A program made the position numbers and the translations under genes. A DNA stretch of 64,000 nt from Fodinibacter sp963800505 (GTDB lineage: Bacteria > Actinomycetota > Actinomycetes > Actinomycetales > Dermatophilaceae): assembly GCA_963800505.1 (NCBI GenBank), contig CAWDBL010000005.1, positions 124,001 to 188,000 of the forward strand. Reading direction: 5' to 3'. Numbering within the stretch: position 1 is the stretch's first letter; each line of letters opens with the position of its first letter. The notes below the pieces were generated by a model. It made no database searches. It saw only the letters and a program-made list of their open reading frames with translations, and was not told the origin of the DNA. Of the stretch, positions 36,422 to 47,100 are shown one piece after another.

Positions 36422-37986
36422 GCACGGCATCCACGTCGGCGACCACGCCCGACCTCGCCTACGGGCAGACCTGGCCCACCCTCGACGTCTTCGGCGTGCT
36501 CGCCCGCGACCGCCGCGTGATCCCTGTCGTGCGGCGCCTGATGGGCGACGCCGAGACCCCGGTGGGCGTCTACCGCAAGCTCGCCGGCGACCGGCCGGGC
36601 ACCTTCCTGCTCGAGTCGGCCGAGCACGGCGGTGTCTGGTCGCGCTGGTCGATCGTGGGCGCCGCGAGCCGGGCCACCCTCACCGAGCGCGACGGCCAGG
36701 CGCACTGGGTCGGCGAGCCGCCGGTCGGGGTGCCGACCACCGGCCTGGCCACCGAGGCGCTGCGCGGCACCATGGAGGCCCTGGCCACCGAGCCGATCGC
36801 CGGCCTCCCGCCGCTCACCGGGGGCATGGTCGGCGCCATCACCTACGACGCCGTGCGCCGCTGGGAGAAGGTGCCGAGCACCACCCCCGACGAGCTCGAG
36901 CTGCCCGAGCTGGCCCTGATGCTCGCCACGGACCTCGCGGTGCTCGACCACACCGACGGCTCGATCCTGCTCGTCGCGAACGCTGTCAACTACGACGACA
37001 CCGACGAGCGCGTCGAGCTCGCCTGGGCCGATGCCGTGGAGCGCCTCGACGCGATGACCCGGGCGCTGGCCGCCCCGGCCGACAGCACCGTCGCCGTCGT
37101 CGACACGCACGCCGTCGACGACGCCATGGCGCAGGTGCGCTCGAACACGACCCGCGAGCGCTACGAGGAGGTCGTCGAGCTGGCCAAGGAGGACATCCGG
37201 GCCGGTGAGGTGTTCCAGGTCGTTCTCTCGCAACGGTTCTCGATGGACTGCACCGCCGACCCGCTCGACGTCTACCGGGCCCTGCGCGCCGGCAACCCGA
37301 GCCCCTACATGTACCTCTTCCGGCTCCCGCACCCCGACGGCTCGTCGTACGCCGTCGTGGGCAGCAGCCCCGAGGCGCTGGTACGGGTGACGGGGGAGCG
37401 GGCCATCACCCACCCGATCGCCGGGTCGCGCCCGCGCGGGAAGACCCCCGAGGACGACGTGCGGCTCGCCGAGGAGCTGCTCGCCGACCCCAAGGAGCGC
37501 TCCGAGCACGTCATGCTCGTCGACCTCGGCCGCAACGACCTGCAGCGGGTCTGCCGCCCCGGCACCGTCGACGTCGTCGAGTTCATGGACGTCCGCCGCT
37601 ACAGCCACGTCATGCACATCGAGTCCACCGTGGTCGGCGACACCCGCCCGGGCGCCAGCGCCTACGACGTGCTGGTGTCGACCTTCCCCGCAGGCACGCT
37701 GTCGGGTGCCCCCAAGCCCCGCGCCCTCGCCCTCATCGAGCAGTACGAGCCGTCCCGCCGGGGCGTCTACGGCGGCGTCGTCGGCTACCTCGACTTCCAC
37801 GGCGACCTCGACATGGCCATCGCCATCCGCACGGCCGTCGTCAAGGACGGGGTCGCTCACGTGCAGGCCGGGGCCGGCATCGTCGCCGACTCGGTGCCCG
37901 CGAGCGAGTTCGAGGAGTGCGTGCACAAGGCGACCGCGGCGCTGCGGGCGGTCGCGACGGCCGGGGCGATGCGGGTCGTCACGTGA
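36418..37986 (+). CDS. trpE: Anthranilate synthase component I
   Basis: Makes anthranilate from chorismate with ammonia from TrpG (not in this window). The protein has 522 residues. The LLES motif for tryptophan feedback is intact in TFLLESAEHGG near 62. The chorismate-binding half has the usual signatures: GEVFQVVLSQRF, PSPYMYLFRLP, HPIAGSRPRGKTPEDD, ERSEHVMLVDLGRNDLQRV and YGGVVGYLDFHGDLDMAIAIR. Presence of the LLES serine predicts normal feedback inhibition. Both ends overlap neighbouring genes by 4 bp. Confidence 0.97.
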   Translation: MSTASTSATTPDLAYGQTWPTLDVFGVLARDRRVIPVVRRLMGDAETPVGVYRKLAGDRPGTFLLESAEHGGVWSRWSIVGAASRATLTERDGQAHWVGEPPVGVPTTGLATEALRGTMEALATEPIAGLPPLTGGMVGAITYDAVRRWEKVPSTTPDELELPELALMLATDLAVLDHTDGSILLVANAVNYDDTDERVELAWADAVERLDAMTRALAAPADSTVAVVDTHAVDDAMAQVRSNTTRERYEEVVELAKEDIRAGEVFQVVLSQRFSMDCTADPLDVYRALRAGNPSPYMYLFRLPHPDGSSYAVVGSSPEALVRVTGERAITHPIAGSRPRGKTPEDDVRLAEELLADPKERSEHVMLVDLGRNDLQRVCRPGTVDVVEFMDVRRYSHVMHIESTVVGDTRPGASAYDVLVSTFPAGTLSGAPKPRALALIEQYEPSRRGVYGGVVGYLDFHGDLDMAIAIRTAVVKDGVAHVQAGAGIVADSVPASEFEECVHKATAALRAVATAGAMRVVT

Positions 37987-38585
37987 GGCGGCTGTCGTCC
38001 AAGGGCGGTGTCGTGCTGCTCGCGCTGCTCGGTGCCGGCCTGCTGCTGGTCAGCGCGTTCCGGCCCTGGGTCACCGGTTCCGTCAAGGACGTGCTCGGCG
38101 CCACCCGGCTCAGCGCCACCGGCGCGGAGGTCGCTCCTGGCCTGAGCGCCGTCGCGCTGGCCATCGCCGCGGCCGCCATCGCCCTGGTGGCCGCCGGGCG
38201 CATCGCCCGCGCGGTCGCCGTCGTCGCGTATGCCCTGTGCGTCGCGGTCGCCGTGGGCCTCGCGGTGCGGGTGCTGCTCGACCCGGAGGGGGTGCTCGGG
38301 CCGGTGGCTGCCTCACGGATCGGCCGCACCGGCTCGGTCGAGACCGTCGCCGACCCGACCATCTGGCCCTGGGTGGCGCTGCTGGCCTGCGCCATCGCCC
38401 TGGCCGGCCTGGCCGGCGCGGTGGTCGGCATGCGACGCTGGGGCGGGCCGACCCGGCGCTACGAGGTGCCCGACGGCGGCACCGCCGTCGCGGCCGGGCC
38501 GCGGGGCGAGCGCGTCGCGAGCGACTGGGACGAGCTCAGCTCAGGGCGTGACCCGACCGATGTGGGTCCAGACGCCCCGACCTGA
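37983..38585 (+). CDS. Trp operon-associated membrane protein
   Basis: The protein has 200 residues and four membrane helices (VVLLALLGAGLLLVSAFRPWV, then near 60, 80 and 125). The position between trpE and trpC and the W(V/I)TG motif after helix 1 match the Trp_oprn_chp family of actinobacteria. The family is tied to tryptophan genes only by context; transport has been suggested but not shown here. The C-terminal 60 residues are polar and probably cytoplasmic. Confidence 0.85.
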   Translation: MRRLSSKGGVVLLALLGAGLLLVSAFRPWVTGSVKDVLGATRLSATGAEVAPGLSAVALAIAAAAIALVAAGRIARAVAVVAYALCVAVAVGLAVRVLLDPEGVLGPVAASRIGRTGSVETVADPTIWPWVALLACAIALAGLAGAVVGMRRWGGPTRRYEVPDGGTAVAAGPRGERVASDWDELSSGRDPTDVGPDAPT

Positions 38586-38638
38586 CAGAATCGACCGGGA
38601 GCCAACGGGTCACCGACCCCTGCCAGAAAGTTGACGGT

Positions 38639-38869
38639 ATGAGCGAGCACGACGACAACCACGGGCACAGCGTTGCCGCCTGGACCGCGGTGATCATCCT
38701 CATCGTCGCCTCGGCGATCATGTCCTTCGCGGTGCTCTTCCCCAACGGCTGGGTCTTCGCCGGTGGGGCCGTGCTCGTGCTCGTCGGGGTCATCGCGGGC
38801 AAGGTGCTGTCCATGGCCGGCTACGGTTCGGCCCAGCGCGACCGCGACGAGGACCCGTCCATCCGCTGA
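38639..38869 (+). CDS. HGxxPAAW-type small membrane protein
   Basis: The protein has 76 residues. The motif HGHSVAAW near residues 8-15 is a variant of HGxxPAAW in which Val replaces Pro, followed by two membrane helices (TAVIILIVASAIMSFAVLF and VFAGGAVLVLVGVIAGKVL). This family is found beside trp genes in actinobacteria and has no established role. Start is the ATG at 38639; a GAAAGT hexamer 7 nt upstream is a weak -10 candidate. Confidence 0.82.
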   Translation: MSEHDDNHGHSVAAWTAVIILIVASAIMSFAVLFPNGWVFAGGAVLVLVGVIAGKVLSMAGYGSAQRDRDEDPSIR

Positions 38870-38882
38870 TGGCGACCGCACC

Positions 38883-39686
38883 GTGAGCACCGTCCTGGAC
38901 TCCATCGTCGCCGGGGTCCGTGAGGACCTCGCGCTCCGCGAGCGCCGCACCTCGCTGTCCGACGTCGAGCAGGTCGTGCACGCCACCCGCCCGGCGATCG
39001 ACGCCGATGCCGTGCTGCGGCGCCCCGGCCTGTCGCTGATCGCCGAGGTCAAGCGGGCCAGCCCGAGCAAGGGGGCGCTGTCCGACATCCCCGACCCGGC
39101 CGCCCTCGCGGTGGCCTACGAGGCCGGGGGAGCGTCGGCCGTCTCGGTGCTCACCGAGCAGCGCCGCTTCGGCGGCAGCCTCGACGACCTCGATGCCGTG
39201 CGCGCCGCGGTGGGGGTGCCGGTGCTGCGCAAGGACTTCGTGGTCACCGACTACCAGGTGTGGGAGGCCCGCGCCCACGGTGCCGACCTCGTGCTGCTCA
39301 TCGTCGCGGCGCTCAGCGACGCCGAGCTGGTGGCCCTGCTCGCCCGGGCGCACGAGCTCGGCATGACCGCGTTGGTCGAGGTGCACGACGAGGTCGAGAC
39401 CCAGCGGGCCATCGACGCCGGGGCCCGCGTCATCGGCGTCAACGCCCGCAACCTCAAGACGCTCGAGATCCACCCCGATACCTTCTCCCGGCTGCGTCCC
39501 CTCATCCCGCACGGCTGCGTCACCGTCGCCGAGTCCGGCATCCCGGACGCCGCCACCGCCGCCGCCTATGCCGAGCAGGGCGCCGACGCCGTGCTCGTGG
39601 GCGAGGCCCTGGTGCGCACCGGCGACCCGCGCGCCGGGGCGGCGTCGATCGTCGCGGCCGGCGCGCCACGAACCCACAGCCCATGA
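38883..39686 (+). CDS. trpC: Indole-3-glycerol-phosphate synthase
   Basis: Closes the indole ring from carboxyphenylaminodeoxyribulose phosphate. The protein has 267 residues, a stand-alone TrpC without fused TrpF. Active-site segments are LIAEVKRASPSKG (two catalytic Lys and a Ser), VLRKDFVVTDYQVWEARAHG, ALVEVHDEVE with the catalytic Glu, VNARNLKTLEI and TVAESGI. It begins 14 nt after the HGxxPAAW gene and ends 22 nt before trpB. Confidence 0.97.
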   Translation: MSTVLDSIVAGVREDLALRERRTSLSDVEQVVHATRPAIDADAVLRRPGLSLIAEVKRASPSKGALSDIPDPAALAVAYEAGGASAVSVLTEQRRFGGSLDDLDAVRAAVGVPVLRKDFVVTDYQVWEARAHGADLVLLIVAALSDAELVALLARAHELGMTALVEVHDEVETQRAIDAGARVIGVNARNLKTLEIHPDTFSRLRPLIPHGCVTVAESGIPDAATAAAYAEQGADAVLVGEALVRTGDPRAGAASIVAAGAPRTHSP

Positions 39687-39707
39687 CCACCACTCCCAAG
39701 GACCTCC

Positions 39708-40954
<1,247 letters not shown>

Positions 40955-40958
<4 letters not shown>

Positions 40959-41768
40959 CCACCACCGTGCGCGGTGTCGAGGAGGTGCTGCGCCGCTGCC
41001 GCGACGAGGGCCGAGCCGCACTGGTCGGCTACCTGCCGGTCGGCTTCCCGACGGTCGAGGGCTCGCTCGAGGCGATGCGCGTGCTGGTCGAGGCCGGCTG
41101 CGACGTCGTCGAGGTGGGCGTGCCCTACAGCGACCCCCTGATGGACGGCCCGGTCATCCAGCACGCCGCGGCCACGGCGCTCGCCGGCGGCAGCCGCGTC
41201 GACGACGTCTTCCGCGCCACGGCGGCGGTGCGCGACGCCGGTGGCACCCCGCTCGTCATGACCTACTGGAACCTCGTGCTGCACCGGGGGGTCGAGCGCT
41301 TCGCCGCCGACCTCGCGGAGCACGGTGGCGCCGGCCTGATCACGCCCGACCTGATCCCCGAGGAGGCGCAGGACTGGATCGTCGCCAGCGACGAGCACGG
41401 CCTCGACCGGGTCTTCCTCGTGGCGCCGTCGTCCACCCCCGAGCGGCTCACCAAGGTGACCGCCGCGTGCCGGGGGTTCGTCTACGCGGCATCCACGATG
41501 GGTGTCACCGGAGCCCGCACGAGCGTCGACAGCGACGCCGCGCGGCCTGGTCGAGCGCACCCGCGTCGTCACCGACCTGCCGGTGTGCGTCGGCCTCGGG
41601 GTCTCCACCGGGGCCCAGGCCGCCGAGCTGGCCGCCTACGCCGACGGCGTCATCGTGGGGTCCGCGCTGGTGAGGACACTCACAGGCGACGGGGAACTCG
41701 GCGAGCGGCTCGAGGCGTTGCGCGCTCTGACGGCCGAGCTGGCCGACGGAGTGAGGACGAGGCGATGA
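40955..41768 (+). pseudogene. trpA: Tryptophan synthase alpha chain, one frame break as assembled
   Basis: The first 195 or so residues are intact: VGYLPVGFPTVEGSLEAM, the catalytic Glu in DVVEVGVPYSDPLMDGPV, and the second catalytic Asp in the same segment. Frame is lost between about 41535 and 41555, within GTGARTSVDSDA. It resumes one base later as GLVERTRVVTDLPVCVGLGV through to the usual C-terminus at 41768. Skipping one base in GCGCGG repairs it. Since trpB is perfect and three more indels follow in the next gene, error in the assembly is more likely than loss of trpA. Confidence 0.9.
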
Positions 41769-42285
41769 CCACCGAGATGGACGGGGCGACCCCGGTGACC
41801 GCCGAGGAGCCCTCGCCGGGCCGTGAGCGCGTGCTCGACGTCGTCGGGCTCGCCTGCGGGTCTTCCTCGGCGTCGTGCTCATCTGGGCCGGCGCGACCAA
41901 GGTCGGCCACCCGCTCACCTCGCAGCGCGCGGTGCAGGCCTACGAGATGCTTCCCTGACGGCCTGGCCAACACCATCGGTCTCGCGCTGCCGTTCGTCGA
42001 GATCGTGCTCGGCGTGCTGCTCGTCATCGGCCTCTTCACCCGGCCGGTCGCCATCGCCTCGACCCTGCTGATGGTGGCGTTCATCCTCGGCATCGCCCAG
42101 GCCTGGGCGCGTGGGCTCACCATCGACTGCGGCTGCTTCGGCGGCGGCGGCGAGATCGGCGCCACCGAGACACGAAGTACCCGCAGGAGATCGCCCGCGA
42201 CGTCGTCTTCGCCCTCGCCGGGGCGTGGCTCTGGTGGCGCCCGCGCACCCTCGCCTCGCTCGACCGCTACCTGTTCGGACACTGA
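41765..42285 (+). pseudogene. MauE/DoxX-family membrane protein, three frame breaks as assembled
   Basis: Reading across three single-base indels recovers one protein. It runs RERVLDVVGLAC, then (one base missing near 41860) VFLGVVLIWAGATKVGHPL, then (one extra base near 41953) FPDGLANTIGLALPFVEIV and LTIDCGCFGGGGEIGATE, then (one C missing near 42171) KYPQEIARDVVFALAGAWLW and the end RYLFGH. It has four helices and the CGCFGG motif near the third. In actinobacteria this MauE-type protein pairs with a DsbA-like oxidoreductase, which follows immediately, so a membrane role in disulfide chemistry is inferred. Confidence 0.85.
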
Positions 42286-42303
42286 AGGAGACCCTGAGCC
42301 ACC

Positions 42304-43074
42304 ATGGCCAAGAAGCCGACGAAACCCTCCGCCTCGGATCGCCAGGCGAAGATCCAGGCCGCCCAGAAGTCGCAAGGCTCCGGCGCGAACAAGATCGTCG
42401 TCGCCACCGTCGTGGTCGTCGTGGCCATCATCGCCGTCGTCGGAGGCGTGATCTGGTCACAGAGCCAGAAGGAGGCGGCGACGGGCACCTCGACGGCGGT
42501 GCCTGCCGGTACGTCGATGGGGAAGGGCTATCCCGCGTTCGCCAGTGTCACCGCCGCAGCGGGCGCGCCCACGGTCGACCTCTACGAGGACTTCCAGTGC
42601 CCGATCTGCGGCCAGTTCGAGGACGCCCTCGGTCCCACCTTCCAGAGCCTGGCTCAGGAGGGCAAGATCAAGCTCAACTACCACGTGCTGAACTTCCTCG
42701 ACGACAACACCGGCGCGAAGAACTCCACCCCTGCGGCCAACGGCGCCTTCTGCGCCGCGGCCGACGGCAAGTTCCAGGAGTTCCACAACGCGGCCTTCGC
42801 GGACCAGGTCGCCGAGGGAACGGATGTCACCGAGGCCGACATCGCCGCGTGGGCGGGCACGGCCGGCATCACCGGTGAGGCACTGACCACCCTGCAGAAG
42901 TGCGTCGCCGACGACACCTACACCAAGTACGTCACGTCCGTGAACGAGGCCGCCTTCAAGATCCCGAGCTTCGGCGGCACCCCGACCGTGATCATCAACG
43001 GCGAGATGATCGAGCTGAACTCGATCCAGACTCCTGAGCTGCTCACCCAGGTCATCGAGAACGCCACCAAGTGA
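42304..43074 (+). CDS. DsbA-family membrane-anchored thiol oxidoreductase
   Basis: The protein has 256 residues. A lysine-rich cytoplasmic start is followed by one membrane helix (about 30-50, IVVATVVVVVAIIAVVGGVI). The extracytoplasmic thioredoxin-like domain follows, with the active site CPIC in YEDFQCPICGQFEDAL near 98 and the cis-Pro loop in FGGTPTVIING near 225. It probably introduces or shuffles disulfides in exported proteins, working with the MauE-type protein upstream. AAGGAG precedes it, and it overlaps lgt by 4 bp. Confidence 0.92.
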   Translation: MAKKPTKPSASDRQAKIQAAQKSQGSGANKIVVATVVVVVAIIAVVGGVIWSQSQKEAATGTSTAVPAGTSMGKGYPAFASVTAAAGAPTVDLYEDFQCPICGQFEDALGPTFQSLAQEGKIKLNYHVLNFLDDNTGAKNSTPAANGAFCAAADGKFQEFHNAAFADQVAEGTDVTEADIAAWAGTAGITGEALTTLQKCVADDTYTKYVTSVNEAAFKIPSFGGTPTVIINGEMIELNSIQTPELLTQVIENATK

Positions 43075-44015
43075 CCTCGTACCTCCCCAGCCCCACCGTC
43101 GGGGTCTTCACCCTCGGGCCGCTGCCGATCCGGATGTATGCCATGTGCATCCTGCTCGGCATCATCGTGGCGGTGTGGCTCACCGGCCGCCGGCTCGTCC
43201 CCCGTGGCGGGCAGCCGGGGCAGGCCCTCGACGTCGCGGCCTGGGGCGTGCTGTTCGGCATCGTCGGCGGCCGGCTCTACCACGTCATCACCACGCCCGG
43301 CCCGTACTGGGGCGAGGGCGGCCGACCGCTCGACGCGCTGAAGATCTGGAACGGCGGCCTGGGCATCTGGGGCGCCATCGCGCTCGGCGCGCTCGGCGTC
43401 TACATCGGCTGCCGCCGGGCCGGCATCAGCTTCCTGACCTTCGTCGACGCCGCCGTGCCGGGCGTCGCGTTCGCGCAGGCCATCGGGCGGTTCGGCAACT
43501 GGTTCAACAACGAGCTCTACGGCGGGCCGACGACCGTGCCGTGGGGCCTGGAGATCCACAAGTGGGACCAGGCGGCCGGCCGCGCCGTGGTCGACTCGGC
43601 CGGCAAGCCGGTGCTGCTCGGCGTCTTCCAGCCGACCTTCCTGTACGAGTCGCTGTTCCTGGTGCTGCTCGGCACCCTGCTGCTGTTCGTCGACAAGCGG
43701 CGCTCGCTCGCCCCCGGCCAGCTGATGGGGCTCTACGTGGCGGGCTACCCGGTGGGCCGCATCGTCATCGAGAAGATGCGCACCGACGAGGCCGAGCTCG
43801 TCCTCGGCCAGCGGATCAACGTCTGGACCAGCATCGTCGTGTTCCTGCTCGGCATCTGGATCATCTGGTTCACCGGGCGCCGGGCGGCCCGGGCGACCGC
43901 CGACGACACCGCGGTGGATGCCGACGGCACGCCTCCGGATGCTGGCGAGCCACCCGAGGTGGCCGACCGGCCGGCGGCCGGGGATGAGACGCCCAAGTCC
44001 CAGGATGTGGGATAG
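43071..44015 (+). CDS. lgt: Prolipoprotein diacylglyceryl transferase
   Basis: Attaches diacylglycerol to the lipobox cysteine of prelipoproteins in the cytoplasmic membrane. The protein has 314 residues. Family motifs are present: LPIRMYAMCILLGI at the start, GGRLYHVIT, and the signature GRFGNWFNNELYGGPT near 138-153 with its essential Arg and Asn. Seven helices are expected. The last 50 residues form an acidic, low-complexity tail (beginning RATADDTAVDADGTPPD) absent from E. coli Lgt but common in actinobacteria. Confidence 0.95.
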   Translation: MTSYLPSPTVGVFTLGPLPIRMYAMCILLGIIVAVWLTGRRLVPRGGQPGQALDVAAWGVLFGIVGGRLYHVITTPGPYWGEGGRPLDALKIWNGGLGIWGAIALGALGVYIGCRRAGISFLTFVDAAVPGVAFAQAIGRFGNWFNNELYGGPTTVPWGLEIHKWDQAAGRAVVDSAGKPVLLGVFQPTFLYESLFLVLLGTLLLFVDKRRSLAPGQLMGLYVAGYPVGRIVIEKMRTDEAELVLGQRINVWTSIVVFLLGIWIIWFTGRRAARATADDTAVDADGTPPDAGEPPEVADRPAAGDETPKSQDVG

Positions 44016-44144
44016 CGGGGTTCGAATGGCAAGACAGAAGGGGCTGCGGATATCCTTCCGGGACGTGGCCAGAGCCGTCCGCGCCTGACCTTGCCGTGCC
44101 CGGTCCGCTTCGCGGCCGACGACCCCCGAGGACGGTGATGCGAC

Positions 44145-47100
44145 GTGACCGTCGCCCGCTTCTCCGCCCAGCCCGCCGACACCGGCCTCTACCGCCGCGA
44201 GCACGAGCACGACGCCTGCGGTGTGGCCATGGTGGCGACGATGCGAGGCACCGCGGGCCACGACATCGTCGTGCACGCACTCGACGCCCTGCGCAACCTC
44301 GACCACCGCGGCGCCACCGGCGCCGACCCGCTGGTCGGTGACGGCGCCGGCATCCTCACCCAGGTGCCCGACGCCTTCTTCCGAGCCGTGCTGGATGCCG
44401 ACCTGCCGCCGGCGGGTGCCTACGCCGTGGGCATGGCCTACCTGCCCGACGACGCCGACGAGCGTGCCGCCGCGCAGACCCGCATCGAGGACATCGCCGC
44501 GAGCGAGGGCCTGCGCGTGGTCGCCTGGCGCGACGTGCCGGTGACGCCCGAACTGGTCGGCCGGGCCGCCCGCGAGTGCATGCCGGTCTTCCGCCAGCTC
44601 TTCGTGGCATCCGAGGCCGGGCTCACCGGCATCGAGCTCGACCGGGTGGCCTTCTGCCTGCGCAAGCGCGCCGAGCACGAGGCCGAGGTCTACTTCCCGT
44701 CGCTGTCGGCCCGCACCGTCGTCTACAAGGGCATGCTCACCACCGGGCAGCTCGAGCCGTTCTTCCCCGACCTGTCCGACGAGCGCTTCGCCTCCGAGCT
44801 GGCGCTGGTGCACTCGCGCTTCTCGACCAACACCTTCCCGAGCTGGCCGCTGGCCCACCCCTACCGGATGATCGCCCACAACGGCGAGATCAACACCGTC
44901 AAGGGCAACCGCAACTGGATGCGGGCGCGCGAGAGCCAGATCCGCTCCGACCTCTTCCCGGGCGACCTGAACCGCGTCTTCCCGGTCTGCACCCCGGGTG
45001 CCTCCGACTCCGCCACGTTCGACGAGGTGCTCGAGCTGCTGCACCTCGGCGGCCGGTCCCTGCCGCACGCCGTGCTGATGATGATCCCGGAGGCCTGGGA
45101 GAACCACGCCACGATGGACCCCGCCCGGCGGGCGTTCTACGAGTTCCACTCGACCTTCATGGAGCCGTGGGACGGCCCGGCCTGCGTCACCTTCACCGAC
45201 GGCACTCTCATCGGCGCCGTGCTCGACCGCAACGGGCTGCGCCCGGGCCGCTACTGGGTCACCGACGACGGCCTGGTCGTGCTGGCCTCCGAGGCCGGCG
45301 TGCTCGACATCGAGCCCGAGCGCGTGGTGCGCCGCGGCCGCCTCCAGCCGGGCCGGATGTTCCTCGTCGACACCGCCGCCGGGCGCATCGTCAGCGACGA
45401 GGAGGTCAAGTCCACCCTCGCCGGGGAGCACCCCTACGAGGAGTGGCTGCACGCCGGCCTGATCGGCCTGGCCGACCTGCCCGAGCGCGAGCACATCATC
45501 CACACCCCGGCCTCGGTGGCCCGCCGCCAGCGCACCTTCGGCTACACCGAGGAGGAGCTGAAGATCCTCATCGCCCCGATGGCCTCCTCCGGTGGCGAGG
45601 CGCTCGGCTCGATGGGCACCGACACCCCCATCGCGGTGCTCTCCGAGCGCCCGCGGATCATCTTCGACTACTTCACCCAGCTCTTCGCGCAGGTCACCAA
45701 CCCGCCGCTCGACGCCATCCGCGAGGAGCTCGTCACCTCGCTCGGCAGCTCGATCGGCCCCGAGGGCAACGTGCTGGCCGCCTCGCCGGCGCACGCCCGC
45801 CAGCTGGTGCTGCCGTTCCCGGTCATCGACAACGACGAGCTCGCCAAGATCGTGCACATCAACGCCGACGGCGACCTGCCCGGCTACGGCACGGTCGTGG
45901 TCAAGGGCACCTACGACGTCAACGGCGGCGAGGACGCCCTGCGCGCCCGGCTGCACGAGATCTTCGCCGAGGTCACGGAGGCGATCCGCGGCGGCGCCCG
46001 CTTCGTCGTGCTCTCCGACCGCGACTCCGACCGCGACCTCGCGCCCATCCCGTCGCTGCTGCTCACCTCCGCGGTGCACCACCACCTGATCCGCGAGAAG
46101 ACCCGCACCCAGGTGGGCCTGGTGGTCGAGGCCGGCGACGTGCGCGAGGTGCACCACGTGGCGCTGCTCGTCGGCTACGGCGCGGCCGCGATCAACCCCT
46201 ACCTGGCCATGGAGACGGTCGAGGACATGGTGCGGCACGGCGCCATCACCGCGATCACCGAGGAGAAGGCCGTCGCCAACCTGATCAAGGCCCTTGGCAA
46301 GGGTGTGCTCAAGGTGATGTCGAAGATGGGCATCTCCACGGTGGCCTCCTACCGCGGCGCCCAGGTCTTCGAGGCGATCGGCCTGTCCCAGGAGCTCGTC
46401 GACGAGTTCTTCACCGGCACCGTCAGCCAGCTCGGCGGGGTGGGCCTCGACGTCATCGCTGCCGAGGTCGCGGCCCGGCACGGCGCCGCCTACCCGCCCG
46501 ACGGCATCCGGCAGGCGCACCGCAAGCTGCTCGTCGGTGGCGAGTACCAGTGGCGCCGCGAGGGCGAGCCGCACCTGTTCGATCCCGACACCGTCTTCCG
46601 CCTGCAGCACGCCACCCGGGCGCGGCGCTACGACGTCTTCAAGCAGTACACCTCGCGCATCGACGAGCAGTCGGGGCGGCTGATGACGCTGCGTGGGCTC
46701 TTCGAGCTCGGCGGCACCGACCCGCGCCCGCCGGTGCCGCTCGAGGAGGTCGAGCCGGTCAGCTCGATCGTCCAGCGCTTCAACACCGGGGCGATGAGCT
46801 ACGGCTCGATCAGCATGGAGGCGCACGAGACGCTCGCCATCGCGATGAACCGGCTCAAGGCCCGCTCCAACACCGGTGAGGGCGGCGAGGATGCCGAGCG
46901 CCTCATGGACCCGACCCGCCGTTCCGCGATCAAGCAGGTCGCGTCCGGGCGGTTCGGGGTCACCTCGCTCTACCTCACCCACGCCGACGACATCCAGATC
47001 AAGATGGCGCAGGGCGCCAAGCCGGGGGAGGGCGGCCAGCTGCCCGGCCCCAAGGTCTACCCGTGGATCGCGAAGACGCGGCACTCGACGCCGGGCGTGG

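Noticed and set aside
36418..38638. Trp attenuator or T-box before trpE or trpC
   Set aside because: trpE overlaps hisI and no Trp-rich leader peptide or T-box sequence is visible in the short gap before the HGxxPAAW gene.
44016..44144. Riboswitch or glutamine-sensing RNA before gltB
   Set aside because: The 129-bp gap shows no recognisable aptamer motifs or strong hairpin.
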